The notes under the pieces are model-generated. The model saw only the letters and a program-made list of their open reading frames with translations. It ran no database searches and was not told the DNA's origin. A stretch of 64,000 nt of DNA from Odiellus spinosus (lineage: Eukaryota; Arthropoda; Arachnida; Opiliones; Phalangiidae), in the NCBI GenBank assembly GCA_963920705.1, contig OY987228.1, forward strand, positions 12,631,187-12,695,186. The letters are read 5' to 3'. Within the stretch, counting starts at the first letter, position 1; each line of letters starts with the position of its first letter. Made by a program: the position numbers and the translations under genes. Positions 25,101-37,070 of the stretch are shown here, in pieces.

Positions 25101-26612
25101 AAAAAAAAAAGGATGCCTCTATATACTCGTGTTCAAATGGAATTTGCACAAACTACTTTGTTTACTGAGGTTTAACAATAAGTATCAATCCTCCTCAGCT
25201 TTTCCAACTATGTCAACTCCTGCTGAACAGAAATATAGACGCGAGCGTGTTATGTGAAACACTTTGAGGCATTGAGAAAAGTTTCCATTGTATGAGTGAA
25301 AGCACGCTAGTAACCCGGATTAAAAAATACGTAAACGGTGAATAATTTGGGACTTGGTTTCTATATATTAGATTACATATATGATACGCTAACTTAAGGA
25401 TACAATATCATTAAATGAATTATATTATTTGGTTCCATCTGCTTAAATTAATCAGAGAGTTAACGACTTTACTTTGGATTAATATAAATATATTTCTGTG
25501 AAACAAAATTGCTAAGAGATAAGATGGAGTTTAAATAAATGCTTTAACTGTTTAACTGAGTTTCTATATTCTACCATGGGTCAGAAATGTCTTGTACCAT
25601 TATAATTAATATCTTATTCGTCAAGTATCTTTTGTACTATCATTTTAACTATTGTAGCTTGTTTGAAGTTTGTTTAAATTACTTTCTAAAGTTTAGTTAA
25701 GATTGAATTTCAGTACATTTGCATAATCCAATCGCCGCAAACTTTAACAGTATATAGATTTGATATATTTCTTTTATCGACTTCACTAACAATAAGACAA
25801 AAAAATTTCATATTCAAGTTTTACGACTGAATCTGATCCCCCTTCTTATTTAGCATTGTGTCCATTGTACTCTCCACTTTAAACCCAAATTTTGAGCGTG
25901 AAAAAAGGTTAAAATATTACTAGCACCCTCTCGAGGTGGCAATTCGGTCATATTTTAATGAAATTTTTTCTCTAGACGTCTAAAACACTAGCGAGTCTAA
26001 TGATTAATATTTTTATTTTTTGGAAGGTAAAAATTTTTGGGGAGGGTTACTAATAACTAATTTAAAACCGACGTTATCGTTAATTTCGAGACGACTTGTA
26101 GCTATAACGTGATTTAGGGATGGTTCGCGTGTTTGGCTCTAAAAAAAAAGAAAACTACATCGTTTTAATTAAGTTTTTAAGTAGTGACACTTAATTAGTG
26201 GTTGTCAACAATGTTTGGTACAACTTTTTAATAAAATAATGGGTGGTGTTTTAGGGATGATATATATAATTAACGATGTTAAAAATAAATTCGCTCACTA
26301 GAAATTTATTATAAAAATATACGAGAGGTTAATTGCTTTCGATGTTTTAATATTTAAGAGCTTCAAATATTAAGTAGAACCAAGAGTTAACTAAACCACC
26401 TTATAAAAAGTAGCAAAATTATTGAAAATTAACATATTATCTGCAATGTGCAGTTTGAAAACTAGTTATATTTAATTTCGCTATCAATCAAATGCAATTA
26501 TTAAAATCTCGTTACGCCTAAAATCGGTTTCGTAGAAGTTCAGAATGAAAAATTAAATCAGAATTGCTGATGCCAATGATAGATCGTCTAAAATTGACTT
26601 CTTTCGGTTCAT
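22142..26612. other. Gene-free interval
   Basis: AT-rich; no frame above ~85 codons and none recognisable. A 30-bp near-duplicate pair lies at about 24098-24160 (CGAAACGTTTTTGCAAAACT / CGAAAGTTTTTGCAAAATTA). A TATA word (GTATAAAAGGCGCG) at about 24952 has TTTCAGC only ~22 bp downstream, too close for a standard TATA-initiator pair. Confidence 0.5.
25146..25236 (+). repeat. Dispersed repeat H, copy 2
   Basis: Partner of 20246-20340; see the shared words there. In this copy the tail reads CAACTCCTGCTGAACAGAAA, which in copy 1 is altered to a CTTGAGAAGAAA form. Confidence 0.55.
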
Positions 26613-26888
26613 GCTAGAACTATTAACAATGGACACCTATCTTAATAGATGAAGATGGCCGCTAACGGCAAACAGTGGCAAATGTAGAAACTAACACAAC
26701 CTCGTGCGTGGCTGCTATGATAGATAACTAATAGGGAGACGCGCAATTGGTTTTGGTTTGATAAGTACTACTTGTTACTACTTTTTACCCTGTTTTCCGT
26801 TAGTGGACGCTTATGAACATCAGGTTTTGTTATTCCTTTTTTTAATCTATTACATTGGGTGCCCATTGTTAATAGTCCTAGGTTCATG
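26613..26888. mobile_element. Family B element as a head-to-head foldback
   Basis: Two family B halves face each other. The left arm (26613-26725) reads CTATTAACAATGGACACC, then ATCTTAATAGATGAAGATGG and CGCTAACGGCAAACAG; the right arm (26764-26888) reads in opposite orientation CTGTTTTCCGTTAGTGGACG, CAGGTTTTGTTATTC, TTTAATCTATTACATTGGGT and CCATTGTTAATAGTCCTAG. Outermost GTTCATGC and GGTTCATGC are in the same orientation, unlike the arms. Unpaired extra sequence sits in the left arm near ACACAACCTCGTGCGTGGC. An open frame at 26758-27006 is a by-product. Confidence 0.75.
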
Positions 26889-27681
26889 CACGATTTCAAA
26901 GACTATTGTTAATGTTATTGAACTGTTTTACTTGATGTGCTTGAGAACCATTGTTCCTCTCTGTTACAAAAGGATTCCATTTTGTAGTAAATTGAATGCA
27001 AATTAAGATTCATTCACGAACTCTCATTGGCATAAATACATCCATTAAATCATGCATCAGTAATTGATATTTCTTCGAGTCGAATTTCGCAACTTTCTTC
27101 ATATAGTTATAAAGAATTACCTTGAAACTTTCAACGATTTGAATAATGTCTTTTGCGCATTTTTAACAGTCCGAAACGATTAATAGAACCTTTCCCTTTG
27201 GAGTCTAGTATTCGTTTAAACAAAATTAAGTTTTTCACGGATGTACGTGCTGCGATATACACGCAAATATCATTCGTACAAGCGAAACCATTCCCATGAT
27301 TACACGCGTAATACCAATTATAATTCCATAATTACACTACAGCACGTTCTTTCTCTTCAACTACTCATAATTTTCCTTTAAGCTTCATATTCATAAGAAA
27401 TGTTTTATCTTTATGCCTACGTGATTTATGATAAAAATCGCACAGTCTGTTTGCGTGATGTCTTTGAGATGATAAATCTTTACGCGCGAGAGTGGCGAAA
27501 CCCATCCGCGATTTGAACAAATACTGACGCTGTTTTTTTTTTGCCAGAACAGTGTCGGCGTCGTCTTTTGGACGTAAAACGTACGTGGAATGCGAACCAT
27601 CACGCGTATTTTCGCACAAAAGATTCGAATACGCGATATATTCTACATTGAAATATAAAAAAAATATTTTTCGAAATTTTT

Positions 27682-27717
<36 letters not shown>

Positions 27718-28399
27718 AAGGAAACGTATATAGTTTGTAAACGAAATTTTATTCGTCATACAGGGTGAATCAGCCAATCACAATGTAGAGCTCTTATAAA
27801 ATAATGAAGCAATGACGAGCTGTAAATTAATTCATCCACTACTCAATTTCTGTTCGTGTGTTTTGAAAAAAAAAAGCACATTGTATTGTGGTTGTTAATT
27901 CAGTATTAACGTTTTCTTTAAAAAAAGTGGGTAAAATAGAATCACACGAGCGTGTACAGCCGGATGAGCTTGAATGACAAACTTTTTATATATTTTTGGG
28001 TTATTCTCAAACAGCACCGCTATGGCGCATCATCTTAAAGCTTTGAAAAGGGAGGGGGATTCTTTCCATTTTAGGGGAACCGCCCCCTTCAAATAATACT
28101 CGGTACATATACGTGCATGCTGGAATATTACAGGATCTTAAGAAATAAGCTAAGAACCCCTGACGAGTTGTCTGGCTTTTTTTTTCTCTTCAGCAAGAAA
28201 AGTAACAAATGGAAATTCGCCGTTGGATATCCCAAAAGATAGTACAAACAAAAATTTAATATTTTAGATAAGTTTTTGCGTTATGTTTAAAATTTTCGTA
28301 AATATAGTTTTGGGTATACCTTAATTTTGTAGAAAAACCCTCGGATTTAAAAGGCTAACTAAAAAGCACAGACTAATTCTGTTGTACATCACATAAGCT
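26889..28399. other. Gene-free interval with a long T run
   Basis: Contains T(32) at 27685-27716. An ACAGGGTGAATCAGCC word at about 27761 resembles the left end of some DNA transposons but no matching right end was found. No gene recognised. Confidence 0.45.
27685..27716 (+). repeat. T(32) homopolymer
   Basis: Uninterrupted T run; it lengthens short open frames around it without meaning. Confidence 0.9.
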
Positions 28400-29025
28400 A
28401 CGGTCACACTAGCATTTCTTAATCGATTTGAAACGGTAAAAATCAAACCGATATTCAAATCGCCAGGAATCGTTTTAAGCGTCATTATCATTATAAATCG
28501 ATTTAGTGTAGCTTCATCTATCGATTGTTGAAACCGATTCGGTATGAAACTGGTTCCCGAAGCAGTTTCGAGAAATCGAATCTAATCGATTCGAGAGAAG
28601 ACGGCTTGCTGTTCACACGACAATAGCGAAACGTCATAAAAATCGCCAAGAATCGCATTATCTTTATAAATCAATTTATTGTAGTCTCATATATCGATTG
28701 TTGAAATCGAATCGGTATGAAACTGGTTCCCGAAGCAGTTTCGAGAAATCGAATCCAATCGATTCGAGAGAAGACGGCTTGCTGTTCACACGACAATAGC
28801 GAAACGTCATACAAATCGCCAAGAATCGCATTATCTTTATAAATCAATTTTTTGTAGTCTCATATATCGATTGTTGAAATCGAATCGGTATGAAACTGGT
28901 TCCCGAAGCAGTTTCGAGAAATCGAATCCAATCGATTCGAGAAAAGACGGCTTGATGTTCACACGACTCTAGCGAAACGATTTGAAACGGTTTAAATCAA
29001 TTCCAAGGCCTATTATGAACGCAGC
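28400..29025. repeat. 173-bp tandem repeat, about 3.5 copies
   Basis: The landmark GGTATGAAACTGGTTCCCGA occurs at 28541, 28714 and 28887, exactly 173 bp apart. Copies 2 and 3 are almost identical; copy 1 is more diverged and carries about 10 extra bases upstream of the landmark. Units contain interlaced TCGATT/AATCGA words and end with TTCACACGAC(A)ATAGCGAAACG. A GATTTGAAACGG word flanks the block on both sides (28425 and 28979), suggesting a partial unit at each edge. Non-coding; period close to nucleosome repeat length. Confidence 0.9.
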
Positions 29026-30120
29026 TTCAGAGTCCCCGTTTTTGAACAAAAAGCACGAAGTAGGATCTCATATTTACATTAATTATTTATTGTGAAGTTT
29101 AAATTATTACCGAGTGATATTGTGAATAGCACAAATTGAAGCTATGCGCTGTTTTTTTTGTTTTTTTTTTTTGTTTACTAGGATACTACATCTTTCGAAT
29201 ATAATTACTGAAAGATGAAATTTAAATAGGACATATATCATCTTATCATCTTTTTAAATTAAGCACGCAATCTGAAGTCAAATCCAATCTTCCGAGATAA
29301 TCAAAACCCCTTTCAAGAAAAATCTATATGGTAACCTTCGCGTATAGAATTTTTCCCATATCGATAAACTTGTTTTTGAAATATTAAAAAAAAAAATAAT
29401 AAGAAAACAAGAAGTAAAAAAAAAATATGTTCAAAAGCCAACTCATTCTCTATTGAAATAAACCGAAAACGAACTGAAGGGAATGTCTTGCAAAATTCGA
29501 AAAGAAGAGAAATGAAAAGAAAGAAGAACAAGATAAAATACACGCCAATAAGAATGAAGCTGATAAATTGCTCGCTCCTTTTATATTGCAAACTGACATT
29601 CGGAATAAAATCGCGCTCCAGGCTCATGCCATCTCCAGCAACACAAAATGAAGTCGGCCCAAACCAAAAGAAAATGATGAAAAAAATAAAAACTAAAAAA
29701 GAAAAAAAAAAAAAAAAAACTCTATTATAAGAAAAGATTTTGTTCGTGGATGCCAGCTAGTCTACCCCGTGATTGGTTTTGGCCCGTTTTTTGAAGTTAA
29801 AACATTTTTAATGAGGGTTATTATTGGTGAGGATTCCCGAGTTCGGAGATTTGACCAAGATAAATGATACTAAGTCTGAAAAATGACCCCATACCCGGCC
29901 CTAACGAAAATATACGATCGTCTTTCTTCTTATTTTGGGCTTTGGAGAAAATTCTTACGTCACAAGCCGGCTTCGCCCGCCTCAATTTTCCTTCCTCCCG
30001 ATCCAACCATTCTCCAAAAAGCTAACGCGTACTTTAGAAAATGAAAATTTAAGGGGAAAGAATTAAAGAGATAGTGAATCGCGAATTAAAAGGGATAGTG
30101 AAACACTTTTATAGGATACA
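29026..30120. other. Gene-free interval, A-rich
   Basis: Short A-rich tracts at about 29383-29440 and 29695-29720 drive K-rich and F-rich frames on either strand. Nothing recognised. Confidence 0.5.
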
Positions 30121-30123
30121 TAA

Positions 30124-30216
30124 ATTTAAATGTCCTCCCGATTAGACATATTGTGCATTCAAATATCCCTACAATTAAGAATACTATTCAAATGTCCCCA
30201 CAATTAGGCGTATTAT
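30124..30216. repeat. Decayed left flank of the 32-bp array
   Basis: Three diverged relatives of the array unit precede it, starting near 30124, at 30158 and at 30187, spaced 29-34 bp. They keep the frame TTYAAATRTCC(C/T)... followed by a (C)GATTAG/CAATTAG word and then a divergent tail. They differ from one another far more than the core units do. Confidence 0.7.
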
Positions 30217-31528
30217 TTCAATGCCCCATGGATTAGGCTTAGCTAGAATTCAATGCCCCATGGATTAGGCTTAGCTAGAATTCAATGCCACATGGATTAG
30301 GCTTAGCTAGAATTCAATGCCACATGGATTAGGCTTAGCTAGAATTCAATGCCACATGGATTAGGCTTAGCTAGAATTCAATGCCACATGGATTAGGCTT
30401 AGCTAGAATTCAATGCCACATGGATTAGGCTTAGCTAGAATTCAATGCCACATGGATTAGGCTTAGCTAGAATTCAATGCCACATGGATTAGGCTTAGCT
30501 AGAATTCAATGCCACATGGATTAGGCTTAGCTAGAATTCAATGCCACATGGATTAGGCTTAGCTAGAATTCAATGCCACATGGATTAGGCTTAGCTAGAA
30601 TTCAATGCCACATGGATTAGGCTTAGCTAGAATTCAATGCCACATGGATTAGGCTTAGCTAGAATTCAATGCCACATGGATTAGGCTTAGCTAGAATTCA
30701 ATGCCACATGGATTAGGCTTAGCTAGAATTCAATGCCCCAAAGATTAGGCTTAGCTAGAATTCAATGCCCCAAAGATTAGGCTTAGCTAGAATTCAATGC
30801 CCCAAAGATTAGGCTTAGCTAGAATTCAATGCCCCAAAGATTAGGCTTAGCTAGAATTCAATGCCCCAAAGATTAGGCTTAGCTAGAATTCAATGCCCCA
30901 AAGATTAGGCTTAGCTAGAATTCAATGCCCCAAAGATTAGGCTTAGCTAGAATTCAATGCCCCACAGATTAGGCTTAGCTAGAATTCAATGCCCCAAAGA
31001 TTAGGCTTAGCTAGAATTCAATGCCCCAAAGATTAGGCTTAGCTAGAATTCAATGCCCCAAAGATTAGGCTTAGCTAGAATTCAATGCCCCAAAGATTAG
31101 GCTTAGCTAGAATTCAATGCCCCAAAGATTAGGCTTAGCTAGAATTCAATGCCCCAAAGATTAGGCTTAGCTAGAATTCAATGCCCCAAAGATTAGGCTT
31201 AGCTAGAATTCAATGCCCCAAAGATTAGGCTTAGCTAGAATTCAATGCCCCAAAGATTAGGCTTAGCTAGAATTCAATGCCCCAAAGATTAGGCTTAGCT
31301 AGAATACAATGCCCCAAAGATTAGGCTTAGCTAGAATACAATGCCCCAAAGATTAGGCTTAGCTAGAATTCAATGCCCCAAAGATTAGGCTTAGCTAGAA
31401 TTCAATGCCCCAAAGATTAGGCTTAGCTAGAATTCAATGCCACTTAGATTAGGCTTAGCTAGAATTCAATGCCACTTAGATTAGGCTTAGCTAGAATTCA
31501 ATGCCACATAGATTAGGTTTAATTTTAT
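30217..31528. repeat. 32-bp minisatellite, 41 copies in strict register
   Basis: Forty-one units start every 32 bp from 30217 to 31497 with no insertion or deletion. Each has TTCAATGCC at its start and GATTAGGCTTAGCTAGAA at its end; the variable part is positions 10-14. Variants are in blocks: CCATG in units 1-2, ACATG in 3-16, CCAAA in 17-38 (unit 24 reads CCACA), ACTTA in 39-40 and ACATA in 41. Units 35-36 share a TT to TA change at the start. All frames contain stops, so it is not a coding repeat. There are no spacers, so it is not a CRISPR array. Confidence 0.97.
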
Positions 31529-31640
31529 TTTCTAGTCAATTAGGCTTAGAATTCGATGTCCCGACAATAAGGCTTAACATTTAAACGTCCCAACCATTAG
31601 GTTTAGTTTTAATTTCTATACGATTGGCTTATTATAAATA
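31529..31640. repeat. Decayed right flank of the 32-bp array
   Basis: After the last regular unit, related words continue with drift: CAATTAGGCTTAGAATTCGA, GTCCCGACAATAAGGCTTAA, GTCCCAACCATTAGGTTTAG. Spacing is about 28-36 bp. With the left flank this gives the array degenerate edges around a homogeneous core. Confidence 0.7.
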
Positions 31641-31868
31641 GCGTATAATTAGAGTAATAATTCAAAAGCATGCGCTGACAATTCGGTTTAGAATTTAGGA
31701 CTGTCTTCATTCATCCATCCTTTATAAGATCGTAAAGATATTAGAAATAATTCTTAATTCCTTTATCGCCTTACACGAGGATTAAAATCTTTGCACGTAT
31801 TTTTAGAGGGGGGGATTTTAAAAATCTCGGAAAGAGATAGGCGAGCCGCGGTTTTCCCAAAGAGTATG

Positions 31869-31872
<4 letters not shown>

Positions 31873-31917
<45 letters not shown>
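31873..31917. repeat. (TA)22 microsatellite
   Basis: Uninterrupted TA dinucleotides, about 45 bp, just downstream of the minisatellite. Confidence 0.95.
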
Positions 31918-31920
<3 letters not shown>

Positions 31921-33008
31921 AGACAAGTATATATACGCATAGGGATTTCTCCTTTTCTCTAAATTGCGCAGCCGTGAATTCCCCGGACATTTTATCGCGC
32001 ACGACAAGTAGCGCGAGTGCAATCTAAAAAGATGAATTATGTTTTCTCGAGACAAACCGCAAAAGAATCTTTTTCGACGCAGGCGGCAACTAGAACTATT
32101 TTCACTTTCTTAGATTTTTCTTTTCGTACAGCTTAGCTTAAATTTAAACCAAAGAAGATTTAAATCCTCAAATTCTTTCTCGAAAATGAACAGCGCGAAA
32201 TATGCTTCGCGTTATACAGCCAAAACCATAGAAATGGTTAGCAAATACCTAGATAGATAGTTACTCGACATCTTGAACTTATTTACAGGTAGTTTCAAGA
32301 TGCCGAGTTCTTAGAATTTTACGAAGGAAGGTTTTAGGCATATGGGTTACTTATTTTCTTTTAACATGTGTTTGTTAAATTGTTGGAAAGGAGGAAAATA
32401 AGTAAAAATACATTAAAGGTTATATTAAATAAGGTAATACAATTTTTCACATGATTAAATTAGGAACATTAATATATTTTTGGTATCACGTTACTCAATA
32501 TTCAACAAGCCCCTTGTCTTATACACTGACCGAATAAGAAAAGCGCGCGCGGAGAAAGAAGAAGGGAGAAAAAGATCTCGATTTTCTCGTTCTCTGGAGC
32601 CACCAAGTGGTTTTCAGCTATATACAGATTAGTTCTACTTATTACATTTAAACGAGTTCGAAGTTAAAGACACTGCTTTCTCTCAGCATTCTACCGGAGT
32701 TTTCTTCTACCGAATATATCCTTTACTAACTTGGAGAAGTCGAACGTACTGCTGCAACTATACAGCCGTTTGACTTGTTAGAAACAACGGGCATAAAGAT
32801 GATGAGGATAGATTTCTTAAAGAGACAATGAAAAAGTCAAACTTTTGTTTTTGTAGCTCGAACAGTAATTAGTAATTAAAGGTATAAAACAAGTAGAAAT
32901 AGAGTTTAATGTATAGATAAACAATTCAAGATTATAGTCTATTTCAAGTAGAGTTGTCAGCATGGATAAAGCTCTAAAAATAAGGGTTTTGTTGGTTTCT
33001 TTATTTTT
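31918..33008. other. Gene-free interval
   Basis: CpG-containing at the left, then AT-rich. Holds a CTCF-like word at 32596 and no open frame of note. Confidence 0.5.
32596..32610 (-). promoter_or_regulatory. Second CTCF-like motif
   Basis: GGAGCCACCAAGTGG fits the reverse-complement CTCF core GCC-MYCT-RSTGG with a single change (T to A). It lies about 10.5 kb from the better match at 22123 and in the same orientation. Weak evidence alone. Confidence 0.3.
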
Positions 33009-33090
33009 GTCACTGTTAGCCGTTAGAGGACGCTTATTATGAACTCCAGGTTTAGTTATTCATCTTTATCTATCGCTAAATGTGTCCGAT
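33009..33090 (+). mobile_element. Repeat family B fragment
   Basis: CACTGTTAGCCGTTAGAGGA followed by CGCTTAT(T)ATGAAC, CCAGGTTTAGTTATTCATC and TTTATCTAT, matching the copies at 43866 and 26764 in order. The outer terminus is not preserved. Confidence 0.65.
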
Positions 33091-36000
33091 CTCTCGTTTT
33101 AGGTCATCTGGTTTCTCGTGTTTTTCAAATTTTGTTCAGTAGTTAATTAGGTTTCGCCCCAAAGACATATGTCGAAATACTGCCGGGTTTAGCCTCCTTA
33201 CTTGAATTTAATGAAGGTTTCTTCTTCTCAGTAGGATATTAAAGTGATTCCCATATAAATAAAAGTCTACAACACATTTCACTAACTACAAAGCGAACTA
33301 TGTAGAAATACGGTATGAGGTTTTGCTTTGGATCGCTTCGTAATATTTAGAGGCATAGCAGTATGCATAAGATGTAAAAAAATCAGTTTTCGGCTCATCG
33401 CTTAATTATCATACTTCTGTCTAATCATTGTACTTAAGATACAATCAAGATGTATTGAAGCATTGTTTTTCGATTTCTTTCAAATAAAACATCGAACAAG
33501 TTTGTAATGTTTTCTCGAAGTTGTGCTAATTTAACAATAAAAACTTTAGTTATATCAGAAGGAAATAACATAAGAAGTGAGCTACACTAACTGTATACTA
33601 ATCAACAAATCAAAAGGCGAGAAAATCAGTGAATACAGTGTTTCACTTCTCATCTTATATGATTCTGGTTATATATATATTTCAATTGGTTTATTGAGCA
33701 AAGATTACTCAAAAATATTGTTTTTATGTAATTTTCCTTAAATTAAAGCTCATTTAACGTAAGATTAATTTACTTTTACAATAACCCGGTAACCAAGTTA
33801 TTATTTAAATATTATAAACTTGTAATTTTGCGCATAAATTATCGTATGGTTTTACGTTAATTAAAAAACGATTACTTTTCATTTTTCTTTCAGAAGCGAC
33901 GAAACTGGTTTCCATTCAGCCTATAGGCGGAGGATGAAAATCTTATATATATATAGACAACCGAGTTTAAACTTGTTTTTATGACGGATGATATTTGGCA
34001 TTTTTTAATTCCTTATTTCCTGCGAGATGAATTATGAAGTATATACGAAGCTTCGTGTATAGCCTTGCCAAAGGCATATTATATAACGTCTAACTTTGTA
34101 AAAAAATCGGCCCCAGGTATATATGCAAATTAATGTTTAATTATATACCTCTAACGCTTTAGTCATGCCAGATAATTTGATTATATTACCATCTGGGGGG
34201 GTCAAGGTTTTAATTATTTGGGAAATTTGAAAGTTATATTTTAATGATTATTCTCATTTGAATATTGAAGTCCCGCTTCTGATTGGTCTTTCAATTAGAA
34301 CTTATCGTATGTATATAGTGTGTCAAAGTATTATTTTCTCAAATATTGACAGGGAAGGGTTCTAAATTGTCAAAGCAAGTGGGTTATCCAGTTTGTTTTT
34401 CACCTTTTTGACTGACGTTATGTCACTGATAGCAAGTCACTTTAAATCGATTTAGACTTAATATACGCGTATAGACCGTATCAAAACTCAAAGGTTTCAC
34501 GGTAATTTACAGTTATTTATCCAAGTCGCGAACTAAACTCGCTAAGCCTAGGCTTAAATATTCCTTTTAGAAGAAATTTAGACTGGGAAAAATTCTCGAG
34601 AAAATTAAGTATGCTGATACCAATGAAATATAAAAATGGCGCATAAACCAATTTAACTCGAAAGCGAGTGAAATTTCTAACAAACGTTTCGCGTCTCTTT
34701 CGATTCACGAACACTGATTTGCATCAACAATTCAATCAATTTGAAATAAATTTGGAAGTTTCTTCGATATATAACTTCGCAACTTTGTTAATTACCCGGG
34801 AATAAGCAGTAATCTTTGTTGCAAAATGTTTTAGGCATGTTTTTAACATTCAAAACCGATTAAAAATAACTTTTTGCCAAAGTTTAGTATCCCTTTATAT
34901 TTATAAAGTTAAGAAAAAATTTGTTCGATAACTTGGTTGAGAAAAACCGAAAATGTCAACTTGTGTGAACTGGATTTTTTTCAAGAATCTGGGGAAGCTG
35001 GAAAATTAACAAATAAGAGATCGAGGTCATGGCAACCGTGTGAAACATGCTTAGGTTTGAAATTTGTAGATAATTCCCCAAGATCTGAATAAATTTAATT
35101 TATACAGGGTTATAATTTAAATCAGAAGCAAAATAATTTGTTTAGAATATTATACAAAATATACCAAACGGTTTTCATTTTCTGGAATTATTTACACGAA
35201 ATAAAGCCCGTGGAAACTTCATAAAAAAAAATGAAAGACTTCGAATTTCGAAACGACGTTAGAAAATATCACACAAAAGAAAAGTAATGTTTTTCTACCC
35301 AAAAGGTTTTCAAGTTTTTCCTTTTTTCATGAAATTCCCCGCAGCGCAACGTGATGGCCCAAGCAATTCGTCACAATTTACAATATAACAGTGCTTTTAA
35401 TGCCAGACAGAGACTAAAAACCATTGAAAATAATATAAAATTCTGGAGAATAGACTAACAACGCTTTTGTTAGGGGAAGAAATTTTAGGATTTACAGAAA
35501 AAATCTCAGAGATTCGAGACATTCAAAAATCAAGGAAAAATTATTAAAGTCTTACGAAATCTTAATTTTTTTTAAAAAAAATCAACTTGTCTGGAAGATT
35601 TTTAGAAAAACTTTTCACATTCAATGTTGATTTTTCAATCTCCCCTATTGATATAGTTTACGCATCTTTTACAATTTCATGCCAATTTGCGCGTTAGAGG
35701 CCTTGATTTCATGCTGGATTTACAACCCTTTTTCCTGTGCGAATATTAGCTTAATTTATTCGTTTTGAGATAATTTTAAATTGACAGAATTAAATCTTTA
35801 ATTATACAGAAGATTTCCCTACGAGAAAACACACTGAAGTACGGATTCTGGATATTATGCTCCTTCCCATTTTGATATTTGAGTTAAGGCGGGTCCGTTA
35901 GCCTAAAGCTTAGTATATGGGTCCTAAACAGGCCTTAGAAATTCTTACAGGAAACGCGTGAGCGTTGGATTTAAGCAACAATCCATAAAAGAATAAGTAA

Positions 36001-37070
36001 GGTTAAAAACATGGCAGGAAAGAATAGGTTTCCCCCTTACAACTACCGGTACATGCCTTACTGCGTATGTGTGTGGGTCACATCCTATTGATCCATGATC
36101 GATACTGTCACTACAGAAAGATTTTTTATATATATATATTCCTTCTCTCCACACCCTCTTCCTCTTCTATTTCTGACCCGAAAGAAACGAACGAGGAGTT
36201 TTCTAGCAAACGACGTTCGGAACCCCACACCCCCACCCTATCTCAAAAAAAGGAAAAAATTGGGAACGAGGATTTTCGGATGGCGCTAAGATTTTGGAGC
36301 TGCCAAGAGTTGGAAAGTAAGTCCAGCGCGAAAATAGGCATAGGATCAGAGTCTAAAAATGGAGGGAACAAAATACGGGCCAAGGCTTAGCTACGCTCTC
36401 ACTCTTCACAGTTGTTTTTCTTTTCTTACAAAAACGGGAAAAAATAAAAAAATAAAGGGCTATGGGAACAAAATTTCTCAAGTTTCATCCCCTCCCACTT
36501 TGTTTTTTTCTCTCTAAAAAAAAACAAAAAATAACGCCATGAAGAAGAAAAACTTGGCGAGTGCAGCTTCCACTCTAATGACAGTTTGAGGAGGTTTTTT
36601 TTGTTCGTTCTGTTTTCCAAGTTATATTTTCCATCCAAAAAAATCCCCACCCCCTTACCCTCCGCCAGTTTTTACAATATCCTTTTTCTCTCCCGATTCC
36701 GAAACATTTCTAAGCTTTCCAGCGAAGTTTCGACGCCCCGGTTGAAAAAAACAACGCGTCAAGAATCAATATGTAAATTTCATGTAAATTAGGTACCAAG
36801 AGGTTGCCGAGTTTCGGTTATGTTAGAATATTTTAAATAGTTTTTAAATATTTTTTTCTCCTTGTTCTTTTCTTTCACACGGCTGGTGGGATTTATATGC
36901 GAGTTTACTGTACATGAATTGGATGGATATGGAAAATTTATCGTGACTACAAAAAAATCCTCCAAATTTATCATCGATTTATAGTTACTTCTATTTTTAG
37001 AAATGTAGAAGAATTACTATTGATATTATCGGAGAATTACTATTGAATTATAGGAAAATATAAAAGTTAT
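33091..37070. other. Gene-free interval
   Basis: AT-rich. Short frames at 36067-36390 and 36426-36650 reflect CT- and A-rich tracts. No RNA gene or repeat partner recognised. Confidence 0.5.

Noticed and set aside
30217..31528. CRISPR-like regular repeat array
   Set aside because: The 32-bp units abut directly; there are no unique spacers, and the context is eukaryotic.
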